Assembly: GCF_900109725.1 (NCBI RefSeq)
Contig: NZ_FOBC01000012.1
Coordinates: forward strand, 48,177 to 112,176
DNA: 64,000 bases
DNA from: Halomonas daqiaonensis
GTDB lineage: Bacteria > Pseudomonadota > Gammaproteobacteria > Pseudomonadales > Halomonadaceae
Reading direction: 5' to 3'
A program made the translations under genes and the position numbers. This document shows, in pieces, positions 39,248-49,828 of this stretch (its first letter is position 1; each line of letters starts with the position of its first letter). The notes under the pieces were generated by a model. That model ran no database searches. It saw only the letters and a program-made list of their open reading frames with translations, and was not told the DNA's origin.

Positions 39248-40372
39248 ATGAATCCCGACAGAGAGTCCAGCCTCGCCGAGGCACCGGCCTGGCTGCCCCC
39301 GCAGCTGGTGGGTTACTGGGAGTTCCTGATCTTCCATCCTTTCGTGTTGGCGGCGCTGATCGTCGTGCTCGGCATTGGACTTGCGGTAATAGGCCGGGCG
39401 CTGGTCATGCACTGGGGTGACAAGCTGATCTCCCGCATCAGCAGGAACCTGGGCAGTCGGCTGCTGCGCATCTGCGCCAATACTGCCGCCTGGTTTCTCG
39501 CCTATCTCGCCCTGGTGCTGGCCGTTCAGGTGATCGGCTTCACCGAGCGGGCCGAGCAGATCACGATCCGCGTCTTGACGAGCCTGCTGGTCCTGCGTCT
39601 GGTCAAGGAGGCACTGAGCGCGAGTCACCTCGGCCTGGAGATACTCAGCCGAGTACGCGACCGCTACGCCATCATCGAAGAGCGCACCATCCCGCTCTTT
39701 GACCTGATGTTTACCGTGGTCATCATCGGAGCGGCCGCCTATCTCCTGCTCCAGATATGGAATATCGACCCTGCTGCCTGGCTCGCCTCCGCCGGGGTGG
39801 TGGGCATCGCCGTGGGCTTCGCCGCCCGGGATACCCTGGCCAACCTCTTCGCCGGCTTCTTCATTATCGCCGATGGGCCCTACAAGCTCGGCGACTATAT
39901 CGTGCTGGACAGCGGCGATCGCGGCGAGGTGACAAAGGTGGGGATCCGCTCGACGCGCCTGCTCACCCGGGACGACGTGGAGATCACCGTGCCCAACGCG
40001 GAGATGGCCAATGCCAAGATCTACAACGAGTCGGGCGGGCGCTGGGTAAAATTTCGCATCCGTCTCGAGGTGGGGGTGGCCTACGGCTCGGACGTGGACG
40101 AGGTGGTGGAGCTTCTCGAGGGGATTGCCACCGAGCATGACAACGTCTGTAACCATCCCGCCCCGCGGGTGCGCATGCGCGGCTTCGGCAACTCGAGCCT
40201 GGATTTCGAACTGCTGTGCTGGGTCAATCATCCTTCCCAGCGGGGTCTGGTGGCCCACCAGCTCTACATGCACATCTACAAGGCGCTGGGGAGTGCCGGT
40301 ATCGAGATTCCCTTTCCCCAGCGCGACATCTGGTTGCGCGATTCGGGTAAGCCGTCGTCAGAAGAGACGTGA
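39248..40372 (+). CDS. MscS-family mechanosensitive ion channel
   Basis: A 374-aa small-conductance mechanosensitive channel that releases solutes on hypo-osmotic shock, relevant to a halophile. It has more helices than E. coli MscS (286 aa), with two additional N-terminal ones. The pore-lining helix and beta domain are clear: AWLASAGVVGIAVGFAARDTLANLFAGFFIIADGPYKLGDYIVL, then RGEVTKVGIRSTRLLTRDDVEITVPNAEMANAKIYN. The C-terminal domain ends IPFPQRDIWLR. CAGGGA precedes the ATG at 39248. Convergent with the next gene. Confidence 0.92.
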   Translation: MNPDRESSLAEAPAWLPPQLVGYWEFLIFHPFVLAALIVVLGIGLAVIGRALVMHWGDKLISRISRNLGSRLLRICANTAAWFLAYLALVLAVQVIGFTERAEQITIRVLTSLLVLRLVKEALSASHLGLEILSRVRDRYAIIEERTIPLFDLMFTVVIIGAAAYLLLQIWNIDPAAWLASAGVVGIAVGFAARDTLANLFAGFFIIADGPYKLGDYIVLDSGDRGEVTKVGIRSTRLLTRDDVEITVPNAEMANAKIYNESGGRWVKFRIRLEVGVAYGSDVDEVVELLEGIATEHDNVCNHPAPRVRMRGFGNSSLDFELLCWVNHPSQRGLVAHQLYMHIYKALGSAGIEIPFPQRDIWLRDSGKPSSEET

Positions 40373-40378
40373 CCCTTT

Positions 40379-40412
40379 GCCCTGCTCAGTCTTTTACACC
40401 GCTCAGCAGGGC
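40379..40412. terminator. Possible bidirectional terminator
   Basis: GCCCTGCT (40379-40386) pairs with AGCAGGGC (40405-40412) over 8 bp with an 18-base loop containing CTTTT. It lies just after the mscS stop and overlaps the stop of the convergent gene. Confidence 0.35.
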
Positions 40413-41470
40413 TCGTCGGTATCGAGTACCCAGTCGTCGCCGACGAAGTCGCTGGTGCACAGCGCGGGTTCCGGGCTGAGGATGCGGGAACCCAGCCGAG
40501 CAAGGGCGTCACGGTTGTTGCGGGAAGAAGAGGAAAGCTGCTCGGAGGCCTTTACCGGCTGCCAGTCACCGTCATGGCGGGTGGCGAGGGTGAAGGCGAA
40601 CGGATGGAAGCCCGGGAAGCCGAGTCGCAGGTCAGTGGCCACCAGGGTCTCGCGGCCGTCGAGCTCGCGGGTCTCATAGCGCAGGAAGGGCCCGGCGAAC
40701 CAGTCGAGCCGCCGACCGCGCGCGCTGTCGAGCGCCGTTGCTTGCAGTTCGGCGCCGCGGGTATAGGTCTCCAGCACCGGGGGATGGTCACCGTCGAAGA
40801 CGCCCACCAAGGCCTCGTGGAGAAGCGCGCCTTCAGCCACCGTGACCCGCCACAGCAGGGTGTTGAAGGGAGTCGGCTGCACCAGCCGCGGTGCCTGCTG
40901 CAGGCCCTGCGCGGCGAGTACCGGTTCGATGCGCGCCTCGACCAGTTGCTTGGCCCCGACGGCAAATACCAGGTAGGCACAGGAGAGCGCCAGCCCCCAG
41001 CTGGAGGCCCGGTGCGCCCTGCCGGTGGCCAGCGCCATTCCCGTAGCCACCAGCAGCGGCAGGCTGTAGAGCGGGTCGATGATGAACACGATAGGCCAGG
41101 CCGCAGGACGCACGTCCAGCGGCCACAGGAGCTGGGTACCGTAGGTCGTCAGGGCGTCGAGCAGCGGGTGGGTCAGCAGGATGAGCCCGAAGAAGAGCCC
41201 CCAGCGGCGCAGTGAAATGTCCCGCGCCGGGGCAAGCCGCGTCGAGAGCAGCGCCAGGGCGATGGCCAGTCCTGCCAGCACGAACATCGAGTGGGAAAAG
41301 CCGCGGTGCTCGGTGAAATTGGCCACTGCATCGCCGTAATCGATGACCACGTCCAGGTCGGGTAGGGTACCGAGGGCCGTGCCGATAAGCACCGCTTTGC
41401 GGCCCAGCCGCCGGCCGAGCACGGTGCCGCCGATCGCCGCGCCCAGGGCGGCCTGGGTGACCGAGTCCAT
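40403..41470 (-). CDS. YdjM-like membrane-bound metal-dependent hydrolase (DUF457)
   Basis: A 355-aa inner-membrane protein of the family that includes E. coli YdjM. The N-terminus MDSVTQAALGAAIG, the LPDLDVVIDYGD motif and HRGFSHSM (histidines that may bind metal), and TLTHPLLDALTTYGTQLL are typical; about five to six helices are visible in the first 200 residues, and the C-terminal 150 residues are soluble. Function unknown; despite the family name no substrate is established. Convergent with mscS. The 342 bases after it (upstream in its direction) contain a structured repeat. Confidence 0.85.
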   Translation of the reverse strand: MDSVTQAALGAAIGGTVLGRRLGRKAVLIGTALGTLPDLDVVIDYGDAVANFTEHRGFSHSMFVLAGLAIALALLSTRLAPARDISLRRWGLFFGLILLTHPLLDALTTYGTQLLWPLDVRPAAWPIVFIIDPLYSLPLLVATGMALATGRAHRASSWGLALSCAYLVFAVGAKQLVEARIEPVLAAQGLQQAPRLVQPTPFNTLLWRVTVAEGALLHEALVGVFDGDHPPVLETYTRGAELQATALDSARGRRLDWFAGPFLRYETRELDGRETLVATDLRLGFPGFHPFAFTLATRHDGDWQPVKASEQLSSSSRNNRDALARLGSRILSPEPALCTSDFVGDDWVLDTDEPC

Positions 41471-41580
41471 CGAGAGGTGTTCCTTGTAGCCGGAGTGCCC
41501 GACTATGATGCCACGGCCGGGATCTGGGTTCTCCTACGCTCCCCATAGACAGGATCTATCCCGACTCATAGCGAGGGGCA

Positions 41581-41771
41581 CCGGGGATAATCCGTAGGGG
41601 AGGTCCTACGCCAGGGGTGAGAAGCACTGCTTCGAACGGGCTGGCCATGGATGGCCAGCACCGGTCCTGCAAGCGGAGCAGGACGCGAGAGCGAAGCAGG
41701 GCGTCGGTAGCTTACAGGGAGGTATTCACAGCGCCTCCCCGATGGTCCGACACGTCGGGGATTATCGACGG
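41581..41771 (+). repeat. Structured intergenic repeat, copy B (long form)
   Basis: Core 41598-41738 with three internal hairpins: GAAGCA/TGCTTC, CTGGCCAT/ATGGCCAG and GTCCTGC/GCAGGAC. The terminal arms are GATAATCC (41586-41593) and GGATTATC (41759-41766). Sequence matches copy A over most of its length. It lies between the YdjM-like gene and tag. Confidence 0.8.
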
Positions 41772-41812
41772 AACAGCCCCGAGCGACCTTGCTATATGTG
41801 ATAGCTCTATTC

Positions 41813-42349
41813 TCAGGTCTGAACCCAGGGCGGCCTGGCTAAGAGAATTCGCGCCTGCACCGGGCAGTCTTCGCGGTGGGCACCTGGGAGGTAACCGGTA
41901 CTCATCAGGAATTCACCGGTGATCTCGGGCCCGGTGAAGCGAAAGGTCCGTTTGAAGCGCTTGATCCAGTCGGCGTGGGGGAGTGGATGGTGGTGGTCGA
42001 GCCAAGCGCGCAGGCTGCCGTGTTCGGCCTGCAGCGCCTGCACCACCCCGGCATTGTGGATGGCGGCATCGACCTTGAGACGGTTGCGGATGATACCGGC
42101 ATCCGCCAGTAGCCTCGCCCGCTCGGCCTCGCCGTAGCCGGCGACACGATCGATGTCGAAGTCCTCGAAGGCGGCCCGAAATGCCTCGCGCTTCTTCAAC
42201 ACGGTGAGCCAGGAGAGCCCCGCCTGGTTGATCTCCAGCACCAGGCGCTCGAAGAGGGTGCGGTCGTCCGTCACCGGGAAACCGTATTCGTGGTCGTGAT
42301 AGGGCCCGTGGAACGGATGCCCGGGGGCCAGGTCGCAGTAATGGCTCAT
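41813..42349 (-). CDS. tag: DNA-3-methyladenine glycosylase I
   Basis: Excises 3-methyladenine from alkylated DNA (base excision repair). The 178-aa protein has the TAG pattern: HDHEYGFPVTDDRTLFERLVLEINQAGLSWLTVLKKREAFRAAF, with the glutamate before QAGLSW equivalent to E38 of E. coli, and the DAGIIRNRLKVDAAIHNA segment. The zinc ligands appear as the N-terminal cysteine (YCDLAPGH) and the C-terminal HREDC, spaced as in the family. It stands alone, between a repeat and the divergent DUF411 gene. Confidence 0.9.
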   Translation of the reverse strand: MSHYCDLAPGHPFHGPYHDHEYGFPVTDDRTLFERLVLEINQAGLSWLTVLKKREAFRAAFEDFDIDRVAGYGEAERARLLADAGIIRNRLKVDAAIHNAGVVQALQAEHGSLRAWLDHHHPLPHADWIKRFKRTFRFTGPEITGEFLMSTGYLPGAHREDCPVQARILLARPPWVQT

Positions 42350-42427
42350 GCTGTCGCTCCGGGGTGGCAGTAGGGCCGGCAGATGGCCGACAATCGTGCC
42401 GACACCTTATATCGGGGAGTGCCCGTC

Positions 42428-42877
42428 ATGACATCACCTCTACGCCTGACCCTCGCCGGCACCCTGCTGGCCGTCGCTGCCATTCCTGCCTGGGCCGAGA
42501 CGCCCGTGGTGGAGGTGCACAAGGATCCGAACTGCGGCTGCTGCACCGCCTGGGCCGAGCACCTGGAGGCCGAGGGCTTCGAGGTCAGGCAGCACGAGAC
42601 CCGCGACATGCGTGCAGTGAAGATCGAGCACGGTGTCTCGCCCGGGCTCGCCTCCTGCCACACTGCGGTGGTGGACGGCTACGTGATCGAGGGCCATGTT
42701 CCTGCGGCGGACATCCACCGCCTGCTGGAGGAGCGGCCCGATCTGGCGGGCCTGGCGGTGCCGGGCATGCCTCATGGCTCCCCCGGCATGGAAACGGGGC
42801 GCCAGGACGACTACTCGGTGCTGGGCTGGCGCCATGATGATCGCACGCCGGCGATCTTCAGCGAGTACACTCACTGA
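42428..42877 (+). CDS. DUF411 metal-binding protein with signal peptide
   Basis: A 149-aa exported protein with a signal peptide (residues 1-23, ending AWA-ETP), followed by a DUF411 domain: VEVHKDPNCGCCTAWAEHL, where CGCC is a likely copper- or other metal-binding pair. Later family marks are GLASCHTAVVDGYVIEGHVPA and GMPHGSPGME. DUF411 proteins often occur near copper-resistance genes; no such genes are close here. I use the ATG at 42428 because it begins the signal peptide and has GGGGAG (42415-42420) ahead; the longer frame adds 15 unlikely residues. Confidence 0.87.
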   Translation: MTSPLRLTLAGTLLAVAAIPAWAETPVVEVHKDPNCGCCTAWAEHLEAEGFEVRQHETRDMRAVKIEHGVSPGLASCHTAVVDGYVIEGHVPAADIHRLLEERPDLAGLAVPGMPHGSPGMETGRQDDYSVLGWRHDDRTPAIFSEYTH

Positions 42878-42912
42878 TCTGAACTGACCCAGCGATAGAG
42901 AGGGGCTCTGGG

Positions 42913-42997
42913 GACAAGCCTTGGAGGAGGTCCTACGCCAGGGATGGCGTCGGTAGCTTACAGGGAGGTATTCACAGCGCCTCCGGAAAGGCTTGTC
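42913..42997 (+). repeat. Structured intergenic repeat, copy C (short form)
   Basis: Terminal arms GACAAGCCTT (42913-42922) and AAGGCTTGTC (42988-42997) are perfect inverted repeats. The 62-base core (42923-42984) matches the ends of copies A and B but lacks the roughly 95 internal bases. ACGCCAGGGATGGCGT inside forms its own hairpin. Lies upstream of the glyoxalase gene. Confidence 0.8.
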
Positions 42998-43053
42998 GCC
43001 AGTAAAGCCCCGTTCCACTAGATAGTTTTGCTGTAAACGACAAGGAGTTGGCC

Positions 43054-43494
43054 ATGCAGTACCTGCACACCATGGTCCGCGTCAGCGACCTCGACGCCTC
43101 GCTGCACTTCTATTGTGACCTGCTCGGCCTGACCGAGGTGCGTCGCAAGGAGAACGAGAAGGGCCGTTTCACCCTGGTCTTCCTGGCTGCCCCGGAAGAC
43201 GAGGCGCGCTCCGCCGAGCTCAAGGCGCCGGAGCTTGAGTTGACGTACAACTGGGATCCCGAGGAGTACACCGGCGGGCGTAATTTCGGCCATCTGGCCT
43301 ATCGGGTCGACGACATCTATGCCCTCTGCGAGCACCTGCAGGCAAACGGCGTGACCATCAACCGCCCGCCCCGGGATGGCCACATGGCCTTCGTCAGGAG
43401 CCCCGACAATATCTCCGTCGAGTTGCTCCAGAAGGGCGAACCCCAAGAACCTAAAGAACCTTGGGCTTCCATGGAAAATACGGGTACCTGGTAA
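43054..43494 (+). CDS. gloA: Lactoylglutathione lyase (glyoxalase I)
   Basis: Converts the methylglyoxal-glutathione adduct to S-lactoylglutathione. The 146-aa VOC-fold protein has [23 protein letters not shown] (metal ligand H5), [21 protein letters not shown] (H74-type ligand) and [10 protein letters not shown] (final glutamate). The four metal ligands His, Glu, His, Glu are therefore present. A 12-residue C-terminal extension is longer than in E. coli (135 aa). The ATG at 43054 has AAGGAG seven bases ahead; TTG six bases earlier is rejected. Confidence 0.92.
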   Translation: MQYLHTMVRVSDLDASLHFYCDLLGLTEVRRKENEKGRFTLVFLAAPEDEARSAELKAPELELTYNWDPEEYTGGRNFGHLAYRVDDIYALCEHLQANGVTINRPPRDGHMAFVRSPDNISVELLQKGEPQEPKEPWASMENTGTW

Positions 43495-43524
43495 TCGCCC
43501 GGGCTCGGCGTCCGGGTGGCAGAC

Positions 43525-43929
43525 TCAATCCGGGCGCCAGGCCATCCGTCCGCTGCCCAGGAAGACGATGGCGACGGCGCCGAACAGGAAGAAGCCCTGC
43601 AGTTCCAGGGCCCAGCCGCCGTTTCCCTTGAAGGCCGTGAGCTCACCCATGTGCACCAGGAAGATGGCCACCACCATGTTGGCTGCCATCAGCAGTCCCG
43701 CCACGCGGCTGCGCCAGCCGATCAGCGCCATCAGCGGCGCCACCACCTCGCCGATCAGTACGCCGTAGGCGAGCACGGTCGGCAGGCCCTGACCGGCCAG
43801 GGTGTTGCCGATCCAGGTCAGGCTGCCCGGGTTGAGCAACTTGGTCAGTCCGTGCGGCAGCAGCAAGCCGGCCACGGTCAGTCGCAGGATCAGCTTGCCG
43901 AGGGCATCGTTGTGGAGCGCTTGGAGCAT
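43525..43929 (-). CDS. DoxX family membrane protein
   Basis: A 134-aa inner-membrane protein with four helices, of the DoxX/YphA type. Motifs: LRLTVAGLLLPHGLTKLLN near the N-terminus (the family's RL..G.LL..HG.TKL pattern), GVLIGEVVAPLMALIG, AANMVVAIFLVHMGELTAFKGNGGWALELQGFFLFGA. Function of these proteins is poorly known; some are linked to thiosulfate or redox metabolism. I start at 43929, where GAGG is well spaced; an upstream ATG has none. Convergent with gloA. Confidence 0.85.
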   Translation of the reverse strand: MLQALHNDALGKLILRLTVAGLLLPHGLTKLLNPGSLTWIGNTLAGQGLPTVLAYGVLIGEVVAPLMALIGWRSRVAGLLMAANMVVAIFLVHMGELTAFKGNGGWALELQGFFLFGAVAIVFLGSGRMAWRPD

Positions 43930-44038
43930 GCAGGGCCTCATGAAGGAGTAAAGAATGGGGGCGGGGAAATTGTCTCGATGCACTGGCTGGGGCAAGCTTG
44001 GCGTCCGGGAAATCGCCTCGTGTTCCAAGGAAGATATC

Positions 44039-44491
44039 ATGATGATCAAATCGTTACGCAACACTCTGCTGCTGGTGGCCTGTGCCCTCTTGCTCGCCGC
44101 CTGCGGTGGTGGCCCGGCTCCCCGGATCGCCGACGAGCCCGTGGCTCCGCTCGAGGGCCCTGTGGTCGACAAGCGCTGGAACCTGCTGCTGATGGGCACC
44201 AACGAGCGCCTCGAGATGCCGGAGCGCCCCCACTTCGTGATCGACAGCAATGGCCGGGTGAGCGGCAGCGACGGCTGCAACCGGCTGACCGGCCGGGCCG
44301 CGCTGGGCGAGAACAACCGTATCGCGTTCTCGGACCTGGCCACTACCCGGCGCGCCTGCCCCCAGGCGGACGATGCGCAGCGCGTCACGGGAATGATGGA
44401 GAGGGCCTACCGCTACCTGATCGACCATGATCGGCTGGTGTTCTTCGGCCCCGACCAGCGGGTGCTGGGCGGCTGGCAACGCGCCAACTAG
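44039..44491 (+). CDS. META-domain lipoprotein, HslJ-like
   Basis: A 150-aa lipoprotein: signal with lipobox LLLAAC (acylated C at about residue 21), a short linker, then a META domain (RWNLLLMGTNERLEMPERPHFVIDSNGRVSGSDGCNRLTGRA...). The GSDGCNRL segment is the hallmark of META/HslJ proteins, which are heat-induced or linked to envelope stress and novobiocin resistance in E. coli. AAGGA precedes the ATG at 44039. A strong hairpin follows, facing valS. Confidence 0.85.
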   Translation: MMIKSLRNTLLLVACALLLAACGGGPAPRIADEPVAPLEGPVVDKRWNLLLMGTNERLEMPERPHFVIDSNGRVSGSDGCNRLTGRAALGENNRIAFSDLATTRRACPQADDAQRVTGMMERAYRYLIDHDRLVFFGPDQRVLGGWQRAN

Positions 44492-44522
44492 TCAAGACTG
44501 CGGGCTGCAGTGAAAACGACGA

Positions 44523-44542
44523 CGGCCCGCTTCGGCGGGCCG
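44523..44542. terminator. Hairpin with UUCG loop between hslJ-like gene and valS region
   Basis: CGGCCCGC pairs with GCGGGCCG (44523-44530 and 44535-44542) with a TTCG tetraloop, 32 bases after the META gene stop. It sits between two converging units. Confidence 0.7.
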
Positions 44543-44566
44543 CCTGTATTCACGGGGAGGGAGGCG

Positions 44567-44774
44567 TCACAGCGCGGCGATCTTGTCATGCTGTTCGACC
44601 AGCACCCTGCGAGTGGCCTGGCCGGCTAGGGAGCGCCAGCTTGCCGCGAGTTTCTTCGAGGCAAGCATCGTCACAGCGCGGCGATCTTGTCACGCTGCTC
44701 GACCAGCAGCCGGCGCGAGGCCTGGCCGGCTAGGGAGCGCCAGCTTGCCGCGGGTTTCTTCGAGGCAAGCATCG
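44567..44774 (-). repeat. Two tandem 104-bp copies of the valS 3' end
   Basis: Two 104-base units (44567-44670 and 44671-44774) follow the valS stop. The first 55 bases of the second unit (from 44671) are identical to the valS end (from 44775), and the first unit differs from the second at about 8-10 positions. Each unit reads, on the minus strand, as an ATG-started frame of 33 codons ending in the ValS tail ([14 protein letters not shown], or RRVLVEQHDKIAAL in the outer unit), with the unit's ATG two bases after the previous stop. 104 is not a multiple of 3, so they are not in frame with valS. Confidence 0.85.
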
Positions 44775-47621
<2,847 letters not shown>

Positions 47622-47692
47622 GGGCGTTCCGGATCCAGAAATGATCACCGCCGGCCATGAGGGCAGGAGATGGTGGTGAAAAAATGGGGCTG

Positions 47693-47722
47693 ATTATAGC
47701 GTGACGCCGGGTGAGGCGTCAG
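47693..47722 (-). promoter_or_regulatory. Possible valS promoter
   Basis: On the minus strand TATAAT (47698-47693, perfect -10) is preceded after 18 bases by CTGACG (47722-47717, 4 of 6 to the -35). The -35 lies in the holC end hairpin. This would give valS its own transcript 72 bases before the ATG. Confidence 0.45.
47702..47721 (-). terminator. Hairpin at the end of holC
   Basis: TGACGCC (47702-47708) and GGCGTCA (47715-47721) form a 7-bp stem with a 6-base loop, covering the holC stop codon. No T-run; may act as attenuator or processing site before valS. Confidence 0.35.
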
Positions 47723-48165
47723 CCCGCCTGGCCCTTCAAGTGGTGGGGGGTGACCGGATAGCCGCGCTGCTTGTAGGTCTTCCAGCACTCGCGCTTGGCG
47801 GTGAGCACGTCCTGGTGCTGGTTGATGATCTCGGCGACCCGCTCGAAGCGCGAGAACCACTCGGGGATACCCGGGTGCAGGTTGAGCAGTGCCTGGGGCG
47901 GCTCGCCGACCATCGGCAGGTCCTGCCAGCCGATGGTCACCGGGACGCTGGCTTCCGCTTCGCTCCCCGACAGGGCGTGGGGCACATAGGCGTCGGCGCG
48001 GAAGGTCCAGAGCCGGTCATCCAGCTCCCTGGCCATGGCCTCGTCCTCGGCATGCAGGTGCAGCCGATAGCCCTTGCGATAGATGGTCTCGGCCAGCCGG
48101 CAGGCAAAGTCGAGACGCGCCTCCAGGGTGGTGTCAGGGAGGATGTAGAAGTCGACCTGGGTCAT
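47719..48165 (-). CDS. holC: DNA polymerase III chi subunit
   Basis: HolC joins the clamp loader to single-strand-binding protein through psi. The 148-aa protein matches the family (E. coli 147 aa): VDFYILPDTTLEARLDFACRLAETIYRKGYRLHLHAEDEAMARELDDRLWTF, then PVTIGWQDLP and LLNLHPGIPEWFSRFERVAEIINQ, ending in the WKTYKQRGYPV tail. It directly follows pepA on the minus strand (the pepA stop is immediately before its ATG) and precedes valS, the common gammaproteobacterial order pepA-holC-valS. Confidence 0.93.
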   Translation of the reverse strand: MTQVDFYILPDTTLEARLDFACRLAETIYRKGYRLHLHAEDEAMARELDDRLWTFRADAYVPHALSGSEAEASVPVTIGWQDLPMVGEPPQALLNLHPGIPEWFSRFERVAEIINQHQDVLTAKRECWKTYKQRGYPVTPHHLKGQAG

Positions 48166-49692
48166 CTAGAGTTCGTTGCCGTTCTCCACGCTGCGTGTTT
48201 CCTCCTCACGGTCCAGCAGGTACTGGGTCAGCAGTCCCACCGGGCGGCCGCTGGCGCCCTTCTCCTTGCCGGAGGACCAGGCCGTGCCGGCGATGTCCAG
48301 GTGGGCCCAGGGGAACTGGTCGGCGAAGCGCGAGAGGAAGCAGGCGGCGGTGATGGTGCCCGCCGGACGGCCTCCGATATTGGCCAGGTCGGCGAAGTTG
48401 GAGTCCAATTGCTCCTGGTACTCGTCCCACAGCGGCAGATGCCAGGCGCGGTCCCAGGCGGTCTCGCCGGCATCAAGCAGGTCCAGCGCCAGGTCATCGT
48501 CGTTGGCGAGCAGGCCTGTGGCATGGTGGCCCAGGGCGATGATGGCAGCACCGGTGAGGGTAGCGATATCGACCACGCTGGCCGGCTCGAAGCGCTCGGC
48601 ATAGGTCAGGGCATCGCACAGCACCAGGCGACCTTCGGCGTCGGTGTTGAGCACCTCCACGGAAAGTCCCTTGAGGGTCTTGATGATGTCGCCGGGCTTG
48701 GTGGCGCGGCCGTCGGGCATGTTCTCGGCGGCGGCGACGATGGCCACCAGGTTGATCTTCGGCCTGATGGCCAGGATCGCCTTGACGGTGCCGAACACGC
48801 TGGCGGCCCCGCACATGTCGAACTTCATCTCGTCCATGGCCTCGCCAGGCTTGAGCGAGATGCCGCCGGTGTCGAAGGTGATGCCCTTGCCGACCAGCAC
48901 ATGGGGCGCCTCATCGGGGCTCTCGGCGCCCTGGTACTTCATGACGATCAGCCGCGAGGGCTGCTCACTGCCGCGGCCTACGGAGAGCAGGCTGTGGGCG
49001 CCGAGGCGCTCCAGGGCCTCCTCGTCGAGGATCTCCACGGACAACGCTCCGTCGGCGGCATGGCCCAGCGCTTCGGCCTGCTCGGCCAGGTAGCTAGGGG
49101 TGCAGACGTTGCCCGGCAGGTTGCCAAGCGTGCGGGTGGTGGCCACCCCCTGGCCGATGGCGTCCCCGATGCGCCCGCCCTGGCGGGCCGCCTCGGCATC
49201 GCCCTGCTCGCTGACCAGCAGGGTGATGCGGGAGAGCTGCGGCACGGGCGCCTTCTCGGACTTGAACTCGTCGAAGCGGTAGACGGCGCGATGGGCCGCC
49301 TCGGCCACCATGCGGGCCTTCCAGTCGCAGGCGCGCTCAGGCACCGGTACGTCGGTGAAGGCCACGGCAACGTCCTCGACGGGCAGTGCCGCCAGGGCCG
49401 TGAAGGCGGCATCGAGCGCCTTGCGGAAGGCCCCTTCCCGGCACTTGTCGCGCTCGCCGAGGCCCACCAGCATCAGGCGGTCGCCATTGAGTCCCGGGGC
49501 GAAGGGGACCATCAGCACATTGCCCAGTCTGGCGTCAAAATCACCGCGCTCGATCAACTGGCCGATCAGCCGCTCGCTGACATCGTCGAGCTTGGCGGCA
49601 GCGGGCAACAGTTCGCCGTCCTTGAACACCGGTACCACGAGACAGGCCGTCTCGGCCTTGGCGGGATTGGCCGTCTGGACAGGGAATTCCAT
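48166..49692 (-). CDS. pepA: Leucyl aminopeptidase (cytosol aminopeptidase, M17)
   Basis: Two-metal aminopeptidase; in E. coli PepA is also an architectural DNA-binding protein at cer sites. The 508-aa protein has the M17 signature VLNTDAEGRLVL, metal ligands in GKGITFDTGGISLKPGEAMDEMKFDMCGAA, and ending with FADQFPWAHLDIAGTAW. Start ATG at 49692 with TGGAG ahead; an upstream frame extends 25 more codons but lacks a good start. Divergent from lptFG by 136 bases, as in many relatives. First gene of a likely operon with holC and valS. Confidence 0.96.
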   Translation of the reverse strand: MEFPVQTANPAKAETACLVVPVFKDGELLPAAAKLDDVSERLIGQLIERGDFDARLGNVLMVPFAPGLNGDRLMLVGLGERDKCREGAFRKALDAAFTALAALPVEDVAVAFTDVPVPERACDWKARMVAEAAHRAVYRFDEFKSEKAPVPQLSRITLLVSEQGDAEAARQGGRIGDAIGQGVATTRTLGNLPGNVCTPSYLAEQAEALGHAADGALSVEILDEEALERLGAHSLLSVGRGSEQPSRLIVMKYQGAESPDEAPHVLVGKGITFDTGGISLKPGEAMDEMKFDMCGAASVFGTVKAILAIRPKINLVAIVAAAENMPDGRATKPGDIIKTLKGLSVEVLNTDAEGRLVLCDALTYAERFEPASVVDIATLTGAAIIALGHHATGLLANDDDLALDLLDAGETAWDRAWHLPLWDEYQEQLDSNFADLANIGGRPAGTITAACFLSRFADQFPWAHLDIAGTAWSSGKEKGASGRPVGLLTQYLLDREEETRSVENGNEL

Positions 49693-49828
49693 GGTGACTC
49701 CACAAGACAAGCGATGGGGGATTCTGGATAATGCCGGCACGTTGCCGAGTGATGCCAGTGTACCCAAGGCAAGGCGTCATTGCATGGAAGATGGCCGGCC
49801 CCCTGGGGTGCCGGACCGGGAGACAGCG

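Noticed and set aside
42901..43020. Possible CRISPR-like or IS remnant near the direct repeats
   Set aside because: The sequence is a single structured repeat related to copies at 29217 and 41581; there are no regularly spaced repeat-spacer units and no transposase fragments.
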